From DASUAS01 sp036502765 (lineage in GTDB: Bacteria > Actinomycetota > Acidimicrobiia > IMCC26256 > DASPTH01): a DNA stretch of 6,501 nucleotides. The DNA is taken from assembly GCA_036502765.1 (NCBI GenBank), contig DASXXX010000174.1, forward strand, positions 1 to 6,501, read 5' to 3'. Position numbers and translations under genes: made by a program. Shown piece by piece: positions 1 through 5,782 of this stretch. Within the stretch, counting starts at the first letter, position 1. The number at the start of each line of letters is the position of its first letter. The notes below the pieces were generated by a model. That model was not told where the DNA came from, ran no database searches, and saw only the letters and a program-made list of their open reading frames with translations.

Positions 1-516
1 AGCCAGACGTCGCTCAACTACTTCGGCACCACCTTCTGGCCGAGCCAGGACGAGTACGTCAAGCCGGCGATCGGTGGCGCGTCGCTGTTCCAGAACAACT
101 CGCGCGTCCTCCTCAACAGCGCCTACTCGGGCATGTTCGACCGTCACCCGGATCTGAAGATGGTGTCGGTCGAGAGCGGCATCGGTTGGATCCCGTTCAT
201 GCTCGAGGCGATGGATTACGAGCTCGAGGAGAACGCGCCCGAGTACGCGAAGAAGCTGAAGAAGGCTCCGTCGGAGTACTTCCGCGACCACTGGTACGCG
301 ACGCTCTGGTTCGAGCAGGGCCGCGGCGGTCTGCAGAACCTGATCGACACCGTGGGCGAGGACAACATCATGTTCGAGACCGACTGGCCGCACCCCACGT
401 GCCTGTACCCGAGTCCACTCGCAGCAGTCGAGGAGAAGATCGCCGCGCTCCGACCGGAGACCCAGCGCAAGGTGATGGGCGACACCGCGATCGAGCTGTA
501 CCGGCTCGCGGACTGA
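1..516 (+). CDS. Amidohydrolase-family protein (amidohydrolase_2 / ACMSD-like), C-terminal 171 residues
   Basis: The frame is open from base 1 to a TGA at 514-516, so this is the C-terminal part of a larger gene whose start lies off the window; the ATG at 133 is internal. Visible hallmarks of the metal-dependent amidohydrolase_2 family are the FDRHPDLK segment, the ESGIGWIPF strand with its conserved Glu, and near the end FETDWPHP, whose Asp (codon 382-384) sits where the family places its metal-binding/catalytic Asp on the last barrel strand. The tail (KVMGDTAIELYRL) matches the usual final helix of the family. Members hydrolyse or decarboxylate cyclic and acyl compounds, often in aromatic or alicyclic catabolism; the substrate cannot be told here. 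It is followed after 7 nt by an alpha/beta hydrolase on the same strand, so the two probably share a transcript. The metal-binding HxH motif would be upstream of the window and was not seen. Confidence 0.9.
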   Translation, partial: SQTSLNYFGTTFWPSQDEYVKPAIGGASLFQNNSRVLLNSAYSGMFDRHPDLKMVSVESGIGWIPFMLEAMDYELEENAPEYAKKLKKAPSEYFRDHWYATLWFEQGRGGLQNLIDTVGEDNIMFETDWPHPTCLYPSPLAAVEEKIAALRPETQRKVMGDTAIELYRLAD

Positions 517-523
517 ACAGCCG

Positions 524-1387
524 ATGCCGAGGACCGACGTCGACGGAGTGTCGATCGCCTACGAGATCGTCGGCGAGATCAGCGGTGAAGGGCGGCCGTG
601 GGTCCTGACCCCGGGCGGTCGCTTCAGCAAGGACTACCCCGGTGTGCGCGGGCTCGCGGTCGCGTTGGCCGAACACGGCAATCGGGTCCTCATCTGGGAC
701 CGTCCGAACTGCGGCGAGTCGGAGGTGTGCTTCCGCGGCGACTCGGAGTCGGAGATGCAGGCTGACATCCTCGCCGGACTGCTCCGGAAGCTGGAGATGG
801 CGCCTGCGGTGGTCATCGGCGGGTCGGGCGGCGCGCGCGTCTCGCTGCTCGCGGCCAACCGGCACCGTGACGTCGCCAGTGCACTCGCGATCTGGTGGAT
901 CAGCGGCGGCGTCTACGGCCTGTTGTCGTTGGCCGGCTACTACTGCGCGCCGGCGGTGCCCGCGGTGTGGAACGACGGCCTGGAAGCGGTGATGTCGATC
1001 CCGAGCTTCGAAGAGACGTTCATGCGCCACCCACCGAACCGCGAGCTGCTGCTGGCCCAGGATCCACACGAGTTCATCGCCACCATGGAGCGATGGATGG
1101 AGGCCTACTGCAGCTGCGGCGGCGAGCTCGTCCCCGGACTGCCCGACGACGAAGCGCGCGCGCTCGACATCCCGGCGCTGGTGTTCCGCAGCGGCGCGTC
1201 GGACCCCAACCATCCACGCGAGACGTCGGAGCAGGTGGCGGAGCTCCTGCCGGACGCGCAGTTGGTCGAACCCCCGTGGCCCGACACCGAGTGGATCGAC
1301 CGGGCCGCGGGCAAGTGGCAGGGCTTCGAACGCTGGCCGCTCCTCGCCCCGCAGCTCACCGAGTGGGCGAGCGCGACTCTCGACTGA
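524..1387 (+). CDS. Alpha/beta-fold hydrolase
   Basis: This is a 287-residue cytosolic alpha/beta hydrolase with no signal peptide. PGGRFSKDYPG (about 30-40) is the oxyanion-hole region, VLIWDRPNCGESE (55-67) is strand 4 with the DRPNxGxS motif typical of catabolic C-C/ester hydrolases, and IGGSGGAR (98-105) is the nucleophile elbow with Ser101 as presumed nucleophile. Strand 7 ends in FRSGASDPNHP (221-231), giving Asp227 as the likely acid. No His follows His230, so the usual catalytic His after the last strand is not apparent; the segment expected to carry it reads EPPWPDTEW. The ATG at 524 starts 7 nt after the amidohydrolase stop with no clear Shine-Dalgarno, suggesting coupled translation. 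The pairing with an amidohydrolase suggests a small hydrolytic catabolic unit. Fold assignment is firm; substrate is unknown. Confidence 0.9.
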   Translation: MPRTDVDGVSIAYEIVGEISGEGRPWVLTPGGRFSKDYPGVRGLAVALAEHGNRVLIWDRPNCGESEVCFRGDSESEMQADILAGLLRKLEMAPAVVIGGSGGARVSLLAANRHRDVASALAIWWISGGVYGLLSLAGYYCAPAVPAVWNDGLEAVMSIPSFEETFMRHPPNRELLLAQDPHEFIATMERWMEAYCSCGGELVPGLPDDEARALDIPALVFRSGASDPNHPRETSEQVAELLPDAQLVEPPWPDTEWIDRAAGKWQGFERWPLLAPQLTEWASATLD

Positions 1388-1407
1388 CGGCGCCACTCCC
1401 CGGTTTC

Positions 1408-1446
1408 GGCGTGGTCAACCCGCGATTATCGCGGGGTAGCCACGCC
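1408..1446. terminator. Likely bidirectional terminator hairpin between convergent genes
   Basis: A 39-base imperfect palindrome: outer arms GGCGTGG (1408-1414) and CCACGCC (1440-1446), a 4x4 internal loop, then inner arms CCCGCGA (1419-1425) and TCGCGGG (1429-1435) around a TTA loop. It sits 20 nt after the hydrolase stop and 11 nt beyond the stop of the minus-strand SDR, the right place to end both transcripts. Neither side has a real U-tract, so it would be an I-shaped terminator of the kind proposed for actinobacteria, or only an RNA 3'-end stabiliser. Confidence 0.7.
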
Positions 1447-1457
1447 AAATGGTTCCG

Positions 1458-2219
1458 CTAGAGCGCGGAGACGTCGAGGTAGGGCGGGGGCTCGCCGCCG
1501 CCGTGGACCGCGAGGTTGGCGCCGCTGACGTAGGCGGCCAGCGACGACGAGAGGAAGACGCACGCGTCGCCGATGTCCTCGGGATTGGCGATGCGTCCGA
1601 GCGGCACCGTCAGGCCGACCTGGGCGATGCCCTCCTCGTCGCCGTAGAAGAGGTGCGACTGCTCGGTGCGCACCATACCCGCGGTCACGTGGTTCACCCG
1701 CACCTTGGGCGCCCACTCCACCGCGGTGGTCTGCGTGAAGTTCACCAGCCCGGCCTTGGCGGCACCGTAGGCCGCGGTCTGCGGCGTCGGCCGCTGCCCG
1801 CTCACGCTGCCGATGTTGACGATGGAACCGCCGCGCTCCTGCAGCTGCATCCAGTGGTTGGCGCGCTGGGAGCAGAAGATCGCCGCGAACAGGTTCAGCG
1901 CGATGATGCGTTCGGTGAAGCGCGGCTTCGCGGTCGTGGTGTCGGCCGGCGGCGCGCCACCGGCGTTGTTCACCAGCACGTCGAGGCGACCGAGGCGCCC
2001 GACGACCTGGTCGACCATCGCCCACGCGGCGTCGCCGTCGCGCAGGTCGACCCCGAACCACTCCCAGCCATCGGGCAGCGCCACCTCGGGCTCGTTCCGC
2101 GAGCACACTGCGATCGACGCTCCGGCGTCGGCGAGTCGCTGCGCGATCCCCCGCCCCACGCCCTTCGTGCCGCCGGTGACCAGCACCACCTGACCGGCGA
2201 GGTCGATGGTGATCGCCAT
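1458..2219 (-). CDS. SDR-family oxidoreductase (classical short-chain dehydrogenase), NADP(H)-type
   Basis: A full-length 253-residue classical SDR. Cofactor motif TGGTKGVG (15-22), NNAGG (84-88), tetrad Asn109 (in LNLF), Ser138 (in NIGSVSG), Tyr151 and Lys155 (in YGAAK) are all present, so it should be active. Arg41 at the end of strand 2 (CSRN) favours NADP(H). The end, AVHGGGEPPPYL, resembles SDRs I recall from the mycobacterial cholesterol ring-C/D region (Rv3548c/Rv3549c type); that link rests on memory and is tentative. Such enzymes oxidise or reduce a beta-hydroxyl/keto group on a CoA ester. The ATG shares one base with the stop of the upstream LLM gene (TGATG) and has no good Shine-Dalgarno, so translation is probably coupled. 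It is the last gene of the minus-strand operon, followed by the hairpin at 1408-1446. Confidence 0.92.
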   Translation of the reverse strand: MAITIDLAGQVVLVTGGTKGVGRGIAQRLADAGASIAVCSRNEPEVALPDGWEWFGVDLRDGDAAWAMVDQVVGRLGRLDVLVNNAGGAPPADTTTAKPRFTERIIALNLFAAIFCSQRANHWMQLQERGGSIVNIGSVSGQRPTPQTAAYGAAKAGLVNFTQTTAVEWAPKVRVNHVTAGMVRTEQSHLFYGDEEGIAQVGLTVPLGRIANPEDIGDACVFLSSSLAAYVSGANLAVHGGGEPPPYLDVSAL

Positions 2220-3361
2220 CAGCGGTTCTGGGCGGTCGGTGCACCCAACTGCGCCTCACGCTGGCGCGTGGTCGAGAACTCCGGATCCTTGTCGAACTCG
2301 GGGAGCACGTACTTGCCGAACGTCTCCACCGACTCGATGGCGGCGTCGAACGGGGTGTCGTCGGACAGGACTCCGAAGGACACCTGGTCGGCGCCGATCG
2401 CCTCGTAGTTGCGCATCGTGTTGATCGCCTCTTCGGGCGTCCCCACCGCGATGGCGCCCATCTCGATGGCCTTGTTCACCTGCGCGAGCGGAATCGGCGG
2501 CTTCAGCGTCGGCACCTTGTCGATGCCCGCGGTCTGCGGGAACGAGTCGAGGTACTTGGCGACCAACGACGTGTGGTAGTCGGTCTGGGTGTTGCGGAAC
2601 ACCTCGCGCGCGCGGTCACCGTCTTCCATGGTCAGCATCGCGGTGGTGACCATCACGTTGTTGTTGACGTAGCCGCCGACGGGATCGGCGTCTTCGATCG
2701 TGGTCTTGTAGATGTCGATCAACGGCTTGAGCGCCTCGGCGCCGGCGAAGCTGAAGCACAGCACGCCGATGCCCATGCGCGCGGCTTTCTCGAACGTGCC
2801 CGGCGATCCTGCGGCCACCCAGATCGGCGGGTGCGGCAACGTGACCGGCTTCGGCAGCACTTGTCGGCGCGGCAACGAGAAGAACTGGCCGTCGTAGGGG
2901 CCGTACTCGTCGGGCCCCATCATCTTCACGATCTCGGGCAGCGCTTCGTCGTACATGTCGCGGGTGACATCCATCGAGTCGATCCCGAACCCGAGCACCT
3001 CCACCGACGACGAGCCGCGCCCGGTACCGAACTCGAAGCGTCCCGGCGCGAGCTGGTCGAGCATCGCCACCTTCTCGGCGACGCGCGCCGGGTGGCAGAT
3101 CGGCGGCGTGATGTTGATGATCCCCGAGCCGATGTGGATGCGATCGGTGATCGCCAGCGCGTACGCCATCCACGCCTCGTTGGCCGACAGGTGCGAGTAC
3201 TCGTCGAGGAAGTGGTGCTCGGTGACCCACACGTACTTGAAACCCGAGCGGTCGGCGGCCTGCACGACGTCGAGCTCCGCGCGCAACACGTCCTGCTCGG
3301 TCTCCCCCGCCTCGCGCCGGTGGTTCGGGTGGTACATGCCGACGAAGATGCCGAACTCCAC
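2219..3361 (-). CDS. LLM-class flavin/F420-dependent oxidoreductase, Rv3520c-like
   Basis: A 380-residue bacterial luciferase-like (TIM-barrel) oxidoreductase. Family marks in order: first strand EFGIFVGMYHPN (2-13), WVTEHHF (45-51), GSGIINITPP (78-87), HPARVAEK (90-97), LDQLAPGRFEFGTGRG (101-116), PPIWVAAGSPGTFEKAA in the middle and VGTPEEAINTM near the C-terminus. The sequence strongly recalls Rv3520c of M. tuberculosis, annotated as a possible F420-dependent oxidoreductase and lying beside ltp4/ltp3 there; the shared neighbourhood supports that relation. Whether it uses FMN as a monooxygenase or F420 as a reductase cannot be settled from sequence. The start is GTG, fixed by a near-perfect Shine-Dalgarno AAGGAGG 7 nt upstream. 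The gene begins 27 nt after the IpdF-like SDR stop and its TGA overlaps the next gene's ATG by one base. Confidence 0.92.
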   Translation of the reverse strand: MEFGIFVGMYHPNHRREAGETEQDVLRAELDVVQAADRSGFKYVWVTEHHFLDEYSHLSANEAWMAYALAITDRIHIGSGIINITPPICHPARVAEKVAMLDQLAPGRFEFGTGRGSSSVEVLGFGIDSMDVTRDMYDEALPEIVKMMGPDEYGPYDGQFFSLPRRQVLPKPVTLPHPPIWVAAGSPGTFEKAARMGIGVLCFSFAGAEALKPLIDIYKTTIEDADPVGGYVNNNVMVTTAMLTMEDGDRAREVFRNTQTDYHTSLVAKYLDSFPQTAGIDKVPTLKPPIPLAQVNKAIEMGAIAVGTPEEAINTMRNYEAIGADQVSFGVLSDDTPFDAAIESVETFGKYVLPEFDKDPEFSTTRQREAQLGAPTAQNR

Positions 3362-3368
3362 GATTGCT

Positions 3369-3375
3369 CCTCCTT
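3369..3375 (-). promoter_or_regulatory. Strong ribosome binding site of the LLM gene
   Basis: Minus-strand AAGGAGG lies 7 nt before the GTG at 3361. It is the best Shine-Dalgarno in the window, fixes the GTG start, and suggests this internal gene is translated independently and at a higher rate than its coupled neighbours. Confidence 0.85.
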
Positions 3376-3388
3376 CGAGGGTGGTCCG

Positions 3389-4147
3389 CTACGGATGTTG
3401 GCTCGAGACCGACACGACCTCACCGGTCATGTAGCCCGAGTAGTCGGACGCCAGGAACACGATCACGTTGGCGACCTCCCACGGCTCGGCGTGACGGCCG
3501 AACGCCTCGCGTGCCGAGAGCTCGGCGAGGAGCTCGTCGGTGGTCACCTTGGCCAGGTTGGCGTGCATGGCGATGCTCGGCGCGACCGCGTTGACACGCA
3601 CGCCGCGGCGTCCCGCCTCGATCGCCGCGCAGCGGGTGAGCGCCATGACGCCCGCCTTCGCCGCCGCGTAGTGCGCCTGTTCGGCCTGCGCACGCCACCC
3701 GACCACCGACGCGTTGTTCACGATCACGCCGTGCCCGTTCGCGTACATGTGGTTGAGCGCGGCACGGGTGCAGCGGAAGGTGCCGTTGAGGGTGACGTCG
3801 AGCACGACGTTCCACTGGTCGTCGGTCATCTCGTGCACCTCGGCGCTGCCGCCGAGGCCGGCGTTGTTGACGAGCACGTCGATGGCGCCGAGCTCGGCCG
3901 TCGCCGCCGCGAACAGGGCCTGCACCGAGCCCTCGTTGGTGACGTCGCACGGGATGCCGAGCACGCCGAGGCGTTCGGCCGTCTCGCCGAGGCGGCGCTC
4001 GTGCTTGTCGGACACGACGACCCGCGCGCCCTCCTCGACGCACCGCTGCGCGACCGCGGAGCCGATGCCCGTGCCCGCGGCCGCGGTGACCAGCACCGTC
4101 TTGCCCTCGAGCAGCGCGTGGCCGGTGACGTACTCGGGTGTGGTCAC
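3389..4147 (-). CDS. ipdF: SDR-family dehydrogenase, IpdF-like (steroid ring C/D degradation), NAD(H)-type
   Basis: A 252-residue SDR. Glycine-rich loop TAAAGTGIG (21-29) is one residue longer than the classical TGxxxGxG; NNAGLGG is at 94-100, Ser147 in NNASVVGWRAQ, and the catalytic pair Tyr160/Lys164 in HYAAAK. Asp47 at the end of strand 2 (SDKHERR) favours NAD(H). The tetrad Asn is replaced by Thr119. The HERRLGET, WRAQ and terminal SVSSQHP segments match what I recall of Rv3559c (IpdF), the dehydrogenase acting at the 5-hydroxy/5-keto position of HIP-CoA-derived intermediates of cholesterol rings C/D. The start is taken as GTG 4147: it makes a GTGA 4-nt overlap with the upstream stop and gives family length, whereas a longer reading to 4306 would run antiparallel-frame through the SnoaL gene with Arg-rich non-protein-like sequence. 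The symbol rests on recalled similarity; a paralogue with another alicyclic substrate is possible. Confidence 0.85.
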   Translation of the reverse strand: MTTPEYVTGHALLEGKTVLVTAAAGTGIGSAVAQRCVEEGARVVVSDKHERRLGETAERLGVLGIPCDVTNEGSVQALFAAATAELGAIDVLVNNAGLGGSAEVHEMTDDQWNVVLDVTLNGTFRCTRAALNHMYANGHGVIVNNASVVGWRAQAEQAHYAAAKAGVMALTRCAAIEAGRRGVRVNAVAPSIAMHANLAKVTTDELLAELSAREAFGRHAEPWEVANVIVFLASDYSGYMTGEVVSVSSQHP

Positions 4148-4596
4148 GCGTACTTGCCCGGGAAGATCCTCATGTAGACGCTCTCCTCGACGCGCTCCTG
4201 GATGCGCCACCCGTCGGCGGTCCGCACGAGCTTGTCGACGTACCAGAGGCCGCACACCATCAGGTCGGGCTTCTCGGCGTCGCCCATCGTCATCGGGTTG
4301 TGGCACTGCGTCTTGGTGCTCGCAGTGGTTGGTGAGTCGGTGCCGTCGAACGCGATCGTGGTGCCCGACACCATGTGCTGCAGCGTGGTGAACATCGGCA
4401 TCGCCTCGGCGAGGAACGCCTTGGTCTCGGCCAAGTTGCCGACGCTGCCGCCGAACACCGAGTAGTCGATGTGCGCGTCGGGCGTGAACACGTCGTCGAG
4501 CGCGTCCCAGTCTCGGTTGTCGATGGCGTAGCTGTAGCGCACCATCAGGTCCTGGATCTCGAGCCGGTCGGAGATCTCCTCGATCGACATGGTCAT
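4144..4596 (-). CDS. SnoaL-like / NTF2-fold protein (nuclear transport factor 2 family)
   Basis: A 150-residue small alpha+beta-barrel protein. The N-terminus is typical of the SnoaL_4 type: EEISDRLEIQDLMVRYSYAI (6-25), then RDWDALDDVFTPDAHIDYS (28-46), with a helix of aromatic/acidic residues facing the cavity and His42/Asp44 in the position where these folds carry polar active-site residues. The C-terminus has the usual RTADGWRIQERV strand pair. Members include ketosteroid isomerase-like isomerases, dehydratases and cyclases, and many of unknown role found in aromatic and steroid catabolic clusters; here an isomerase, hydratase or ligand-binding role is inference. ATG 4596 is chosen over ATG 4590 because AGGGGG lies 6 nt upstream of it. 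It starts 34 nt after the ltp3 stop and overlaps the next gene by 4 nt (GTGA). Confidence 0.88.
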   Translation of the reverse strand: MTMSIEEISDRLEIQDLMVRYSYAIDNRDWDALDDVFTPDAHIDYSVFGGSVGNLAETKAFLAEAMPMFTTLQHMVSGTTIAFDGTDSPTTASTKTQCHNPMTMGDAEKPDLMVCGLWYVDKLVRTADGWRIQERVEESVYMRIFPGKYA

Positions 4597-4602
4597 GACA
4601 GA

Positions 4603-4608
4603 CCCCCT
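4603..4608 (-). promoter_or_regulatory. Ribosome binding site of the SnoaL-like gene
   Basis: Minus-strand AGGGGG, 6 nt before the ATG at 4596, in the 34-nt gap after ltp3. It decides for the MTMSIEE start over the ATG two codons later, which would be 12 nt away. Confidence 0.6.
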
Positions 4609-4630
4609 GGGACTTCGCTCGGTCCGACGC

Positions 4631-5782
4631 CTAGAACGGCGACGGCGACTTCGACAGCACGGCCATGGCGAAGTATTGCGCCATCGCGCCGTAGGCGTGA
4701 CCGATGGCGACCTCCGCGCCGTCGACCTGGTGCTCACCGGCCTTGCCCTGCACCTGCAGCGCCGCCTCGACGAAGCGGATCATGCCCGACGCGCCGATCG
4801 GATTGCTCGAGAGCACGCCGCCCGACGGGTTCACCGGGAACGAGCCGGTGATCTCGGTGGCGCCGCTGTCGGTCATCTTCCAACCCTCGCCGAGGTCGGC
4901 GAGGCCGTGACCTTCGAGCCACATCGGCTCGTACCACGAGAACGGCACGTAGAGCTCGGCGACGTCGATCTGCTCGCGCGGGTTGGTGATCCCGGCGTCC
5001 TTGTAGAGCGCGTCGCTGCAGTCGATGCCGGCCTGCGGGCGCACGGTGTCGCGCCCGGGGAACTGGCCCAGCTCCGAGCGCATCGCGGTCGACAGCACCC
5101 ACGCGGCCGACGAGTGCGTCTTCGCGGTCTCGTGGTCGGCGACGACCATGGCGCACGCGCCGTCGGACGACGGGCACGACTCGAGGAAGTGGATCGGGTC
5201 CCACAGCATCATCGAGTCGCGCACCTTCTCGATGGTGATGTCGGGGAGCCTCAGGTGCGCATACGGGTTCTTGACCGCGTTGAGGCGGTCCTTCACCGCG
5301 ACCTTCCAGCCGATGTGCTCGGGCGCACCCGAACGGCTGATGTACGCGCGCACCCATGGGGCGAAGATCCCGCCCGCGCCCATGCTGCCGCTCTTGCCGC
5401 CGCCGAGGCCCCACTGCGCGTTGCCCTCGGCCTGCTTCTCCCACGCCACCGCGAGCACGCGCTGGTAACGCCCGCCCTTCACCGCGTCGGTGGCGACGTT
5501 GGCAGTGGAGCAGCCGACGCTCCCCGCGGTGTGCACGCGCAGCATGGGCTTGCCGTTCGCACCGAGCGCGTCGGCGAGGAACAACTCGGGCTGCATGACG
5601 CCCTCGAAGATGTCGGGGGCCTTGCCCATCACCAGCGCGTCGATGTCGCCCCAGTCGAGACCGGCGTCGTCGAGCGCGCGGCCGGCTGCCTCACGCACGA
5701 GGCCGGGGATCGAGACGTCGGTGCGCGCCTTCGAATACTTGGTCTGCCCGATGCCGATGACGCCGGGAGGCTGGCCGGTCAT
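4631..5782 (-). CDS. ltp3: Ltp3-like SCP-X thiolase-like protein (probable aldol-lyase subunit)
   Basis: A full-length 383-residue thiolase-fold protein of the lipid-transfer/SCP-X group. IGIGQTKYSKAR (9-20), MGKAPDIFEGVMQPELF (52-68), RVHTAGSVG (82-90), CPSSDGACA (203-211), AELYVPFSWYEPMWLE (275-290), NPSGGVLSSNPIGASG (318-333) and GHAYG (361-365) match actinobacterial Ltp3 (Rv3523 type) along the whole length. The thiolase nucleophile Cys is Gly87 here, and the GHP His is Asn327, so it should not be a working thiolase. Ltp3 and Ltp4 are required for C24-branched sterol side-chain degradation in Rhodococcus rhodochrous, acting as presumed aldol-lyases that cleave a beta-hydroxyacyl-CoA. The gene overlaps ltp4 by 4 nt (ATGA), with GGAAGGA 8 nt upstream of the ATG; a longer reading upstream to 6157 is only a shadow of ltp4. 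Substrate assignment remains inference. Confidence 0.92.
   Translation of the reverse strand: MTGQPPGVIGIGQTKYSKARTDVSIPGLVREAAGRALDDAGLDWGDIDALVMGKAPDIFEGVMQPELFLADALGANGKPMLRVHTAGSVGCSTANVATDAVKGGRYQRVLAVAWEKQAEGNAQWGLGGGKSGSMGAGGIFAPWVRAYISRSGAPEHIGWKVAVKDRLNAVKNPYAHLRLPDITIEKVRDSMMLWDPIHFLESCPSSDGACAMVVADHETAKTHSSAAWVLSTAMRSELGQFPGRDTVRPQAGIDCSDALYKDAGITNPREQIDVAELYVPFSWYEPMWLEGHGLADLGEGWKMTDSGATEITGSFPVNPSGGVLSSNPIGASGMIRFVEAALQVQGKAGEHQVDGAEVAIGHAYGAMAQYFAMAVLSKSPSPF

Noticed and set aside
133..135. ATG as the start of the amidohydrolase
   Set aside because: The frame is open and protein-like upstream to base 1, and the family needs the earlier barrel strands and metal ligands.
368..1396. 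A 342-codon open frame on the minus strand
   Set aside because: It is antisense to the amidohydrolase and alpha/beta hydrolase, is Arg/Ala-rich and has no recognisable domain.
2573..4177. A 534-codon open frame on the plus strand
   Set aside because: It runs antisense through the LLM and IpdF-like genes, which have clear family motifs; the composition is that of a shadow frame.
4148..4306. N-terminal extension of the IpdF-like SDR
   Set aside because: The extra residues are an out-of-frame reading of the SnoaL gene; the GTG at 4147 gives the normal family length and a GTGA overlap.
3362..4630. KstR/KstR2-type operator in the two short gaps (3362-3388 and 4597-4630)
   Set aside because: No inverted repeat resembling the mycobacterial KstR or KstR2 boxes was visible; any operator would be upstream of ltp4, off the window.
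4597..4737. N-terminal extension of the SnoaL-like protein into the end of ltp3
   Set aside because: The sequence is low-complexity Arg/Ser and precedes a well-placed Shine-Dalgarno and ATG at 4596.
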